Below are positions 41,750 to 52,649 of a stretch of 64,000 bases of DNA, in pieces. How positions within the stretch are numbered: the first letter of the stretch is position 1; every line of letters begins with the position of its first letter. This DNA comes from Volvox africanus (lineage: Eukaryota > Chlorophyta > Chlorophyceae > Chlamydomonadales > Volvocaceae), in assembly GCA_030268105.1 (NCBI GenBank), contig BSDZ01000009.1:1749501-1813500 (forward strand). The letters run 5' to 3'. The notes under the pieces are model-generated. The model searched no databases. It was not told the DNA's origin and saw nothing but the letters and a program-made list of their open reading frames with translations. The translations under genes were made by a program, and so were the position numbers.

Positions 41750-42622
41750 TTTTCGCAGAGGCTATCCTAACTTTATTGGATATTGCCGAGAGTAGGCTGC
41801 ACACCTCGCAGGGTATTCGAGTTTTGCGGATTACGTCAAATGCTCGTTGTCTGTACTTGGTTGTGGCTTACGTCATGCAAGAAACCTCATTGCAGCTGCA
41901 CGTTACGTGCGGAACCTCCCACCTGACGTGGGCCGCCAAGTTGCGTCCGCAGGTGCGCCCACTGGTGGAATTCCATCCAGATTTACAAATAAGAGCGTGG
42001 GCTTTCGCACTGGAATGAGCAGGTGGCGTGGGAAGCATGTGTGTCAGCGGTCGTTCGGTGGAGGAATGTCCGAGGGAGGTTTAGGGGCTGCTTCGTGGAT
42101 GCTGCAATGGGTCCAGATGCCATTGCAGCTCCAGATCAAAGTGCATCGCCGGCTCACTATGGCGGTTTGCGCATATAGTGAAACTAGAAGTGAGTCGTGT
42201 GAGTGGTACTCACCCGATTTCATTTTGGACCTTGTGTGTGAGCTGTTCGCCCCAGGGGACATCGACCTTGACCCATGTTCATGCGCCATTGCAAAGCACG
42301 TGTCCGTGCAATTTCCAATTATGACGAGCGCGTGGATGGGCTAGCAGAGATGAATGAGTGGAAGGGGAACGTGTTCGGAATGAGGGACGGCCACAGCCTT
42401 CAGGGACTGTTTTTTGCAAGATGTACGCGTGAGTATTAGGCAGGAAATGCGAAGCAAGCCGTGGTACTATTAAAGGCGGGGATAGGCTACAGCTATTTTC
42501 ACGACGTGCTGAACTGGCCAGTGTGTTTTCTACGGGAGCGCATCTCGTTTGTCAGGCAGCTACCCACTGTTGCATCCGAGGAGCTGCAATGGGGCACTCG
42601 TGTACAGTATGAGGCTGCTTAA
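41750..42622 (+). pseudogene. Phage-type Dam DNA adenine methyltransferase, copy B (frameshifted)
   Basis: Second copy of the methyltransferase relic. It has an extra frameshift after LLDIAESRLHT, so the GYSSFADYV-type stretch is in another frame. The IDLDPCS signature (about 42258) and the module ending RVQYEAA (42622) are as in copy A. NPPY is missing here too, so that loss predates the duplication, whereas the frameshift near 41800 is specific to B. Confidence 0.6.
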
Positions 42623-43929
42623 GTGTACAGCTCGTAGGGAGGACAGACAGGAAATATTCTCACGATGGCTTCCTAACCCACGTGATGTGCTTGATTATGA
42701 CGGGGGAAGTTCATGGTCATACAACCAGTGCTCACGTTGCGTACTGCCGCACTCTGCACATACACAGATGCTTGAGTGAGTCAATGACCAGGGAGGACTT
42801 TGTCGCTCACTGCCTGGTTTCGTAACCTTTCGTTAGTTATGACATGGTAGCATCAAGCATAGCAACCGTGATGTCCCGTGGGGTGCCATATGGGATCCTT
42901 ATCCTGCTCAGTGGGGGCCCAATCATAATCCTTCCCTCGGGGTCCTCATCCTAAACCTGACATCAACTTCGTATCCTCATTCTGACGCGGGGTTCAAATC
43001 CTTCTTCCTGCCTGACCGGTACCCCACCGCCATCCGTAAAAGCTTAAGTGGATTGGCGGCGCGAGGATTGAGCGCCATCGCTGTCGATACACGAGGTGAC
43101 GATTGATTGATGAGCGCATCGCCACTTGGTCAGAGTACCGTATTCGTCTTTCCCTATCGAGTTCATGTCGTCCGCCGCACAGGAAGATTGTGCGTATTTC
43201 ATCATATATAACGTAATGTTCTTCCGCTATCTAACTATAGACACCGAGGTTAGCTTTTGGTTACGAAGAGCATGGGCCCAATAGTTGACATAGCGGTCAA
43301 CGACCTCGAGCTTGTCATCATCAGACGTATCACCGTGCCAGAGCCACAAAGCAGGTACGGAAGTGGACAACGTTTGAATTATCTTGCAGTCTTGTGGCGC
43401 AAGGAATCCTATGGGCTTGCCTATCTGATATCGGGCGTCGTCACAAAGTGGCATTCAGTCAGGCATACGCTGTTAATACTACTACTACACATGCCGGATT
43501 GTCCGTTACATTCGCACATGCATACCGTGGCAAAGAAATCTCGTGCTCATTTGCAGCGGCCCTACCAAAACTTACAGCTTTAAGCCAAAGTTCCCTGACT
43601 GAAGTTACCGCAGACGTATTTGCATACGATTATGATCATCGGTTCATAAAATCCGAGACACGAAACCAGAGCCGGAAGAAACATTTAGCTCAGGCGCAAA
43701 TTCGACGCTGGAAAGTTATAATTAAATTCGTGTAACATTGTAGAGGTCGGTTGCTAAATACCCTTTCTGAGATCAGCAATGATCCAATAACCAGCATACC
43801 AGGCACGTTACAATCGTATGAACGTAACATGAAAATGGTTTTGTGACCTCGAAAACCGTTTTACAGAACTTGCATTTCGATTAGGCCCTTGCACATTTAA
43901 TATTTGCAGGGATAGTTGTAGGTATCTCC

Positions 43930-46545
43930 ATGATAAAATTTGTAGTCCTGCTGATTGTTGGAGCGGTGGTCGCCCGTGCGCAAGCCCCAGGCGCCTTCTA
44001 CGAGGATACAAAAACATGTGATTCGGGTTGCACTACGTAAGCTTTTAGACAAAGCTTGTGCCTGAACCCCGGATGACGGAGATCGGAAGCCACGGAAGGC
44101 GCTCTTGACCAGCAAGCCTAACCTCAAAACCGCACTTTTTGTAATGCAGATACGGTAACTGTAATGGCGAGACAGGGCAATGTGACTGCCCATTTGGGTT
44201 GGCAGGTGCGATGTGGTAGTGGAAAGGCAGGAGGGCTCCGTGCTCTGCCATACTTGCTGCAGTCGGATTGCTCGGGAATGAATATAAAATGTCTGTAGGA
44301 CAACCTCACCGGACAACATCTCCCAGGCTGTTGCCGGTGAACGGTGGGCCACCCCGTGGGGGTCTGAGGAGCCCCCCTCCCCGCACATATGCAATCGCAC
44401 CCCCTGTGGTGCTATGGACTCACAGGAGGCCTCATACGAATGATGGGGTTCCCGACTGCTTAGGCTTCACGGGCTGCAGCTGCAGCAGCTAGATAACGGA
44501 ACCAACGCGCGCTACCGGAGCAGAGCAGCCAAGTTGTGTAGAATCGACGGGGGAGGAGCTGGCAGGGTGGGGTGGGAGGGGACGATTATGGAAGGAACGG
44601 AGGCTGGCAATAAGTGCATGAAATTTAATAGGAAAGAGTGGGATGCGAGGAACGGATTCAGACACTGGAGCCCACGGCAGAGGCGAGAGGCAGGTCTGCC
44701 CGCCGGAAGTGCGGACTCAATTAGGGCGGAGATAAAAAATGGAAAACAGCAGCAGCAACGCTAGAGAGGAGAGGAGAAAGCAAGTTATATAGCCGAGGAA
44801 AGCCTGAACGGAATGGTAACTCACACACAGGGTCTGGCCACGCATAATGCCGCTGACTATATCATGTCAGATACGGTACACATACACACGCAGTGTGTGT
44901 CTTCCTCCCCTGTGTCCCCTCTCCTCCCCTCCGCTCCTCCGTCTCTCTGGACGGCATGGTCGCTAGGCTTTGCCTGTATTCGCGCCCTTGTAAAGCCCCT
45001 TCTTGCAAACTCGTGCCACAAGACTTAAAATACGGGAATTGCATTACAAATACGGCCTTTAGCTGCAGTGCTCCTATTTTCACCCTTACCCTTCATCCCT
45101 CCCCCCTCGTCCTCTGTGCCTTAAATCTCTTGGTCTAAACCACAGGTCCCACATGCACTGAGAAGCTCTTTCCCGCCTGCCACTCCAGCCATGACGATGG
45201 CACGCTGCCGCATTACGGGGACTGGTATCCGAAGAACTGCTTTTGCTACAAGTAAGGCAGACAGCAGGCGGATGCTGACTGGTGCTGTATCTCTGCATAG
45301 AGCTAATCGAAATTCCCGATCGGAAGATGTCCAGACGACCGGGCATCTTAGATATTCTCCGTGGGCATCTAATCAGGATAATGCAACAGACATGAAACTG
45401 CCTTTATTTGGGAAACGAGGAGAGCCCCCAGGCACCCATTTCTTGGCATTACAGTTTCAGCTCCAAGCCACTGCTGCATCGTTGAGTTTTGGATGTTGGG
45501 TGTTGGGGAGGGATTCCACTAAATATCTTTCGGACCAAATTACTTGTTGGTGCATCCATCCCTCACAGGCAGCTTGCGGCACATCCCTACTCATGTCCAT
45601 CGTACTTGAAGAACGAGGGGCTGGGTCATTCAACTCAACAGTCCTGCTTCTACGGCATCCTTTCAAACTCGAATGTGAGCTATGGATGTGCAGTACGACA
45701 TTGACCCGCGGAATGCTTGTTCATTGGCTCCGCCATTGGGCCTATATTCAACAGAATGTGGACCACAGCGGCCGGGAGGATTTCATAGGGATTTAGGATG
45801 GAGAAGAGGATTAGGGGCCTAATTGGCTGCCCAGTGGCTTGGGTGGCTTGAATAACGGAATATTCCGCCCTCGCATGCAAGCCTGTTTATCATTTTAATC
45901 TCCGTTGTTGGTTGGTGCTTATATTTTATTGCTTGGACTTGTTTTGCTGCAGCTGCTTTGCTACCGGTACAAGGATGTACCAGAAAACCAGCAGCTGTCA
46001 GACTCGCCGGAGCTCAATGATTCAACTGTCGAATGGCTGCATGTGCGATCCTATCCCGTGTTTCACGAGACCCCAACAATGGCGCCCACGGTAGGGGCCG
46101 GCCGGGAAGTCCTAGACATGGGGTGTGGGGGGGCTCACCATGGATTTATGGGCGAGGTGTAACACTTCGCTTTGTACAGGGAGCGGGGGTGCATTGGGGG
46201 CGTGGAGACGGGTAGTTTAGAGGTAGTTTAGAGGTGGCCCCTCTCATCCACGGCACCATGTCCTCCGCATCTCGTCAATGGGCGTCTCTCTTATCTCCGG
46301 GTGGGGCCTAACGGTCTATCACAAATCCTCCGTATCGACCAAACCTTTATCTAAGATTACATTTCTAACTCTATCGATTCGTCCATCCGGTGCCGTTATA
46401 TATCTATGAGCACGCTGCGTGCTTCTGTATTTATGTGTTGATACGGTCCCAACTAAACTGTTCTATTTGTTCGGTTCTGTGGTCCTGTGCAGACGCTGAA
46501 CACGCAGGACGGAATTTACCGACCACTGAAGGAGTGCCCCGACAA
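43930..46545 (+). pseudogene. Truncated 5' copy of the GT47 exostosin gene
   Basis: Exons equivalent to the intact gene: 43930-44036 (signal peptide), candidate microexon 44150-44154, 45146-45251, 45569-45692, 45953-46090, 46493-46545, with intact splice sites. The EGF and catalytic exons are absent because the duplication stops in the next intron. If transcribed from the copied upstream region it could give a short secreted Cys-containing protein. The exon 45569-45692 has 12 differences from its copy A partner, seven of them amino-acid-changing. Confidence 0.85.
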
Positions 46546-46840
46546 GTAGGGAGCGGTGATGAGGGAGGGAGGGAACGCGGGCGGGAAGGGGGTAGTGTGG
46601 GAAAGGGCCTTAAGGAGGAGATGCGTGTTGTGCCAACCATCAGCTTTCGCGGGTGTGACTTTGGTCTTGCTTGTCTCCCTGTGGCTCTCTGGCCCTAGGG
46701 CCTGCGTCTCGCATTCCCGCTGTTGTGCTTCTCCCTCCCAGCAGCTCTAGCCTCCAGCTTTATATCTTTACATGCATTTTTCAGCTTCACGACTCGCCTC
46801 TTATTAAAACATTGCGCTTGATCACGCATGATCAAGGAAA

Positions 46841-47282
46841 TGTTGACTTATATGTTGCAAAGTCTTAACAGTCTTAGAGACGGTTTCGACTCCTCAAACG
46901 TGTAGTATCCTGGGGTATCTACCGGTAGTGTCCCGGATTGGAGCACAGAAAGTCATCTTCCGATTGAGCCTTCGTAGGCGGACATAACAGAGATACAACA
47001 AAGCGAAGGCTTCAATCTAAAAGTTCTCTTTCTTCCTTGCTTCTTCCCAAGGGTGTTAATGCCCTTGTTGCTTAGGAGGCCGAAACGACCTCTGTACGGG
47101 TTCAGTGTCTCTTCACTTTGGGGGTTACCCTCAAAAGCTAGGAGTCTTTCTGATATCCAGGCGTTTCACCAGTACGCCTGGTCACTTCATTTTATACTTC
47201 CTAACTAGACCTTTACGTAACATCTCAAACACGAAATTAACTTCGGTCAATCTCTATTTGTTTCTTCTTAGATGCTACAACA
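46841..47282 (-). mobile_element. LTR (3' LTR of a truncated gypsy element)
   Basis: Bounded by TGTTG..ACAACA. The adjacent TCTGCCCCCCTCTCTC (47283-47298) is the complement of a polypurine tract, as expected beside the 3' LTR of a minus-oriented element. No matching 5' LTR is seen in the window. Confidence 0.75.
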
Positions 47283-47297
47283 TCTGCCCCCCTCTCT

Positions 47298-48935
47298 CTA
47301 GGTGTGATTGTCCTCAGCACGCTTAGCCCTGTAAGAATTGATTAGGGAAGTTAGCTTCCCACGGTCAGGGAAGTTAGCTTCATCAACCCAACTGTTATTC
47401 TCTGAGCCATGACTGGCCCATTTCATTAGAAACCGAGTCAAGGTTAGGTTTCTAAGCTTCCGTTGTTCATGGTCAATGATCTCTGGTGTCCACACAGAGG
47501 TGAGGCCAGTAGATGCTACTTTCACCGTAGGTCTGGGGGGTTGTACGGATCCATCAGATCTGTACGGTCTAAGTAATGAGACATGAAACACATTGTGAAA
47601 ATGATATCCCTCTGGCAGTGCCAGTCGTGCAGCAACAGGGTTGATCATTGCCTGAATCGTGAATGGTCCAATCCACTTAGGCATAAGTTTCTTCGAACCC
47701 TTGTCCACTGCTAAGTTCTTAGTGCTCAGGAGGACTTCTTGTCCCTTAGAAAACACTTTATCTTGGCGTTTCTTGTCTTCACTCTGTCTCATGCGATCTT
47801 GTGCAGCTTGCAAAGAGATCTTTGCTGCCGACAATCTTTTCATATATGAGTCTATGTAGTCCTTGGCATCAGGGACAGTGTCACCCAATTCAAGCTTCTA
47901 CATTAGGATAGGGGGGTACATCACCCGTGGCCACTAACCTGGCAGTCCCTACCTTCCCCGGTGTTTCGGGGCACCCTAATCCAGTCTCCCATGCCGACTT
48001 CTCCGAAATCAGTGGTTTTCCCAGGTTCAGCACCCACCACCAGCATCCAGCGGAATCTGCCGAATCAACTAAGGCGTCAACTCCGCTACAGGTCAGCTCG
48101 CAGGTCACTTTAATTGGGGTCGTCACCGTCCATCGACATGGGGGCACCCTGCCCTTAACTTTAGGGTCTTTGGCCCGCTCTTGATCGGGGTAGAACCTGG
48201 AACTCCAGGGGCATATTAGTCGTGCCATAACAGTCGTGCCTGAACACCATTTAAGCTGCATATGGGTTCTTGGGTGGTATCCATAATTCATGTAAAAGGG
48301 GCTGAACCCCGTCGATTTGCTCTTCGAGTTGTTGATGGCAAATCTAGCTGGGCCAAGATAGCAATCCCATCAGGCTCTTGGTCACAGTAATTCCGGGGCA
48401 TATCCCCAAGCACCCGGTTCATTCTTTCACTTTGTCCATCAGTCTGAGGGTGAAAAGCAGTACTCATATTCTGCTTAATACCAGTTCTTTTCAACAACGC
48501 ATCCAGAATGCACCTGTGAATTTCGTATCCCTGTCTGAGATCACAGACAATTGTATTCCATGGGTTCGGATGACTGCATCAAAGAACAGATCTGCTGTCT
48601 CTTCTGCATCAATATCTTTCTTGCATTGCCGCACATGCGTCATCTTAGTCAAACGGTCCACAAACACCACAAGGGAGTTGTAGCCTTTTCTGGTCTTGGG
48701 AAATCCGAGTATGAATTCCATGAAGACAGTCCAAGGCTGTTCTGGGATAGGCAGAGGTTAGGACAAGCCAGCAGGCTTCCCTGATAGTGCCTTGTTTTGT
48801 TGGCAGAAATCACACTTGGCCACGAAATCAGCCACATCAGCTTTAAGTGAAGGCCACCAAAAGTTTCGTTCTACCAGCTCAATAGTCCGATCACATCCCG
48901 GGTGTCCAGAGAGTACATCAGAGTTCATGTCACGT
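47298..48935 (-). pseudogene. Ty3/gypsy integrase-chromodomain remnant
   Basis: Reading leftward: zinc-binding H2C2 region (SGHPGCDRTIELV..CDFCQQNK, about 48920-48780), DDE core (FVDRLTKMTH, SVISDRDTKFTGAF, TAFHPQTDGQSERMNR), then, after a break, the integrase C-terminus (VLLSTKNLAVDKGSKKLMPK, FHVSLLRPYRS) and a chromodomain-like end (FLMKWASHGSENNSWVDEANF). Frames shift at about 48490. A 380-bp stretch (about 47893-48260) not expected in integrase interrupts the region after NYGYHPRT. Reverse transcriptase is absent. Confidence 0.85.
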
Positions 48936-49029
48936 TGACCGCGACTAACTTAGGGTTTGACTTAACAGAAAGAACAGCCAAACTCACAGAGAGCAGGTTC
49001 TAAGTGTCACTAGACTAAGTTCGTGAACA

Positions 49030-49560
49030 TTACAGACCGGTGCTAGCTGCAGTGAAAATGGCGGCGCTCAGCTCCTCAGGCAGTGTCTCCATGTCCCGAG
49101 GGAAGTCAGCAGGAGGAAGGTCGTGGTCAATGTCCATTTTTAATAGGGTAGCATGAGTGGCTTGAGTGCATTGTGCAGCTTGAGCGGTTACCACAGGAAG
49201 ACTTGAGAAGGCTTGAAAAGATTTCAGCGGAACACTTGACAAGACGTCCCAGGGAGGAACAATCTCGATACAAGATTGTTGTATATGGTACCCACGAAGG
49301 GTGGTATCAAAAGATACCGGTTGTTGTGCCAGAGCCCGATTAAGTAGAGCCGCAGACTAGGTCGTACTTTAGAGGCCATAAGGCCTCGAACCGGGTGTGA
49401 CCTTCAGAAGTCACCACTACAACCGGAGATTCAGTGAACCAGGAACCACCATTTACCATTCAGGCGGTAAATGGCCCACTCCATACAGGTTATGGAGTAA
49501 CCGACAGGTTCGGATGTTTTGGGAAGTCGGTTAGTATTGGTCGTCGACAGCCGAGACCAA
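49030..49560 (-). mobile_element. 5' LTR edge, leader and gag start of another gypsy element
   Basis: TGTTGTATATGG at 49277 marks an LTR edge. Beside it on the minus strand is a primer-binding-like sequence TTGTATCGAGATTG, followed by a 70-codon gag N-terminus (49242-49030, SSVPLKSFQAFSSLPVVTAQ). The LTR's right border could not be fixed; the AT-rich LTR of the next element begins near 49570. The rest of this element is missing. Confidence 0.5.
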
Positions 49561-49569
49561 AACCACAAA

Positions 49570-50098
49570 TTGAATGCCAGATGGGAACATGAAACAGTTA
49601 ATCTGATGATTAATTATATTATATTCTTAAATAATAAACAGATCATTATTATATCTTAATGATTTACCGAAATGCATTAACGATGCAATACAAACCCTAG
49701 GAGCATATCACAGATATTCGCATATAATATTATGAAGGCTTCCCTGCATTTATGCAATGCGAAGGATATTCATATCAATATTCAATTTGCGACTAACCAT
49801 CACGATCGCCGCACTTCTCATAGTCATGTGTTGCTTGTGCCAGCATTCAAGTAATTATATAACGAATATTATTACCTAACAAGTCATGCCATTATAATGC
49901 TCATTGACCTCGTTCCTCGGGTTGAGTCGAACGTTTGCTGGTGGCTGCTGGTGGCCACATTAGTGCTGCCGTTGGCATTGTGAGACGAAGAGTCCTATTT
50001 GTGTGAACTCTATAATGCAGAACTAGTTAAATATACACAAATATATTTATTAATAGTGATGCACTAAATACATTCACTTATTTGAACTGTAATACAAC
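49570..50098 (-). mobile_element. AT-rich gypsy LTR, diverged relative of the 59 kb LTR
   Basis: Ends GTAATACAACA at 50098, followed by GTTATCCCCCCTCCC, a polypurine-tract complement. Internal stretches resemble 58772-59554 and 62600-63014 (for example AATATTATTACCTAACAAG against AATATTATTACTTGACG). The left border is uncertain. Confidence 0.6.
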
Positions 50099-50104
50099 AG
50101 TTAT

Positions 50105-50400
50105 CCCCCCTCCCATATGCAATGTCCTCCTTGCACCGAGCAGCATCCACTGCAGGGATCATTGGGATTGAGTAGTACGCAAACGCTTCCTCTTTTTTAT
50201 GGGTTTCATGTCCAGCGAGAAATTGCGTGCCAGTTCCCAAGAGTTATGCTCACTAGGATACCCGGTCCATTTAACCAAGTACTCTTGTACCGTGCGCTTG
50301 TGTCTGTGCCTACCCACACGACGTGTGCGATAGTCCAGCACATGCTCCACATCATACACCTGCTTCCTTAATGGACATGACTGACAAAATGATACCCCAA
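50105..50400 (-). pseudogene. Chromodomain end of gypsy pol
   Basis: Frame 50359-50159 reads VEHVLDYRTRRVG..QEYLVKWTGYPSEHNSWELARNF, a chromodomain like those ending the other pol genes here, with the conserved KW.GY. Upstream integrase is deleted. Confidence 0.8.
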
Positions 50401-50700
50401 CTGTGGTTAAGAAAGAAGCTGAATAGCTGAAAGTATTAGGGTAGTCAGGTTAAATCTCAACTACGCCATATCATTAATATCTAAGCTTTTGATAAAACCG
50501 TATCCTTTGGTTGAATTAAACAATTTGATAGTTTCCATTTCCATAAATCACGATTATACTATGCCGCAAAAAAATGGACCATGCCCCTGAAAGACTGGCC
50601 GTTAGCGCTAAATCAATTTGAAATTAGCAATAACCCTAAGCATGTGGTGTCCCTACCCCTTTATTGTTGATGATTTTCCTGATTTGATGGTTTATCAATT
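50400..50700. other. Unassigned AT-rich stretch
   Basis: No coding signature, repeat match or LTR border recognised. It lies between the chromodomain relic and the gag relic and may be a deletion scar of the same element. Confidence 0.4.
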
Positions 50701-52270
50701 CTATCGCATTGGGTAGTATAAATTACCCGCCTGAGTCAAAACCCAAGCGTCCAGTGCGACCGTTGAGCAAAATTCGACGCCCAATCACACTTTCAATCTG
50801 TTCAAGGACCGAAAACAACAATGCCCTCACGGCTGGCCGCATTGACGACCACTGCCCACACGCTTATTCTGCATACCCGGGCGGGGTCCCCTCCAAACCA
50901 AACCGGTCAATCCTCTACTTTGGCCTTGGGGCCAAAGGCGGCAACAACAGGCAGTCTCTCGTGGGATGGTCCGACACGCATCTCAAGCAGACCTTTTCTT
51001 TCCTCCAACGCACAAGCTCGGATTGCTTGCATCCCCATTTAGCCAGCCATGTGTCCTCGGTCCAGGGTCGACATTGTGTGCAGCAGCTGCAGTCGGCAGA
51101 CCTCCCTTCCTCTTGCCTCAGGCCGGACCTGAAACGCCATGAGTGCTGCGACCTCGGTCGGCGCGCACGACCATCGCTGCAGCCATAGGTAACTTGCCAC
51201 TGGTTTCTTGATCGACGGCCTCAGTCACGCAGGCTGGATCCTGCATTTGCATGGCAGATGCACGAGGAACAGGTCTCAATGCACTTTGACTGCCAAGATA
51301 AGCATCTCAGCCCCATGAGTGAATTGCACCAACTCCACATACGACTGAAACTTTCTCCCCATCAAGTCAGTGGCACATTCACGAGCCAAAGACTCCAAAA
51401 GACCTCGCTGAGACCAGAAGATGCAATCCCCTTCAGAAAGATCAGCTATAGGCGTCAAAAGAGCCTCGAAACGTGATTGCTCCACGAGTACCATTTCATT
51501 CGGGTGCATGCGATACCAGCCCAGGGCTAATATATGGCATGCCTTGATATCATGTGACTGAACTTCCGGGGCAAAGCATGCAAGCAAAGGGGCAGTCAAC
51601 TAATCAAATGTGACGCTTTGCCGTGCAGTGGTCCACTGGTCATACCATGTCTTCGCCATACCCTCGAGGGTATTCCCAACAAAAAGACATCTCATGGTGT
51701 CCACGTTCACCGCCACAGACAAACTGCAGGTACATCCTAACATCACACAGATATGCACGAGCTGAATCAGCAGTGCCACACTCAGCATTCCTCTGTTTCC
51801 CATCATGTGAGATACACAATTTCCGTACAGGGAGAAAGCCTCATCACCTCATTGCCGTTGACGCAACCTTGGCGCAGAGATGATGGCAGACCCCCTTGTC
51901 CCTCAACTCCATCGGGAGCCTCTGTGGCAGCCGAGAGGGAACAAACAGATTGGCGGGAATCTGTAGGATTGGCAGAACAAAGGGATCACCACGATTGACA
52001 ATCTTGTCAGGGCCCCTGTTGTAGGAATGGTAGCCAAGTCGGCTTGGCTAGCCCCGCCAACCAATCCCATCCCATCCTTCCCAGATGCCATGGGCAGACG
52101 GTGTTGACCTCACAACCTGTGTGCTCTGAGGCAACCCACACAAGTATGGGTCAAGCACAATGCAATCAGTTCAATTCTACTGAAAGCACTTCCAAGCACT
52201 CCAGACAGATACAGCAAGTATCCGTTCAAGCAGTCCCTAACCTCGGTCGTTCGTGTGATCAAGGCCTTCA
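50700..52270 (-). pseudogene. Decayed gypsy gag gene and leader
   Basis: Two minus frames hold gag-like blocks: 51806-51600 (CLFVGNTLEGMAKTWYDQW) and 51599-51276 (SRFEALLTPIADLSEGDCIF, LARECATDLMGRKFQSYVEL). They correspond to the capsid-like domain of the intact gag at 56739-58130 (GNAKVWYDEW; LEALFQDIPDIHPREKLFW). There are several stops and frame changes. 52270 touches the 3' end of an LTR (GATACAACA), so this is the start of an element whose LTR lies to the right. Confidence 0.7.
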
Positions 52271-52329
52271 ATGTTGTATCTCTCCTCCTTCGCTCATGCA
52301 CTTTATCTGCACGTGTAAGTGTTAGATAC
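52271..52329 (-). mobile_element. Short segment of a gypsy LTR split by a nested insertion
   Basis: Read on the minus strand it gives ..ACACGTGCAGATA..GGAGGAGAGATACAACA. This matches the terminal part of the intact LTR at 59618-60389 (GACGTGCAGATA..GGAGAGATACAACA). The remainder of the LTR is at 58772-59554, on the other side of the nested element. Confidence 0.85.
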
Positions 52330-52637
52330 TGTTGTATCACCCCAAACTAGTGGTAGTGATAACTACCGGTTGATAGGAAGAGCAGAGCATAGGTACTCTG
52401 AGCTCAGTACGGAAAGCCTCCGTAAAGAACCGTAATCTCTAAGGAAGAGAAAACGTGGATATGTATTAAGGAAATACATATGATCAACCAGTGAAACCGA
52501 ACTCAACTGAGTCTACCAGTGACCGTGTCACAGTTGCACTAGGGCATGCAACCCTTAGTCTCTATATTTGCACATAGAGGGTGTAGCCACTGGCTACTTA
52601 CTTAGCAAGGAGCTAAGGCCGGTACCGTAATACAACA
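52330..52637 (-). repeat. 3' LTR of the full-length element
   Basis: Ends TGTTGTATCA..TACAACA. The polypurine tract lies immediately to the right (52638-52653, complementary strand). Confidence 0.97.
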
Positions 52638-52649
52638 ACTATTCCCCCT

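Larger units (their letters stand above)
39424..46830. repeat. Segmental duplication, copy B (7.4 kb)
   Basis: Same order and orientation as copy A. It carries the decayed element, then the GT47 signal exon and the next exons, and ends inside the intron that follows the exon equivalent to 28800-28852. Its right end is 10 nt from an LTR (46841) and overlaps a palindrome. Its left end lies just after the orphan glycosidase exon. Confidence 0.95.

Noticed and set aside
46841..49560. Treating the LTR at 46841 and the LTR edge at 49277 as one element's pair
   Set aside because: Their terminal sequences differ beyond the TGTTG start and the polypurine and primer regions do not match, so they come from different families.
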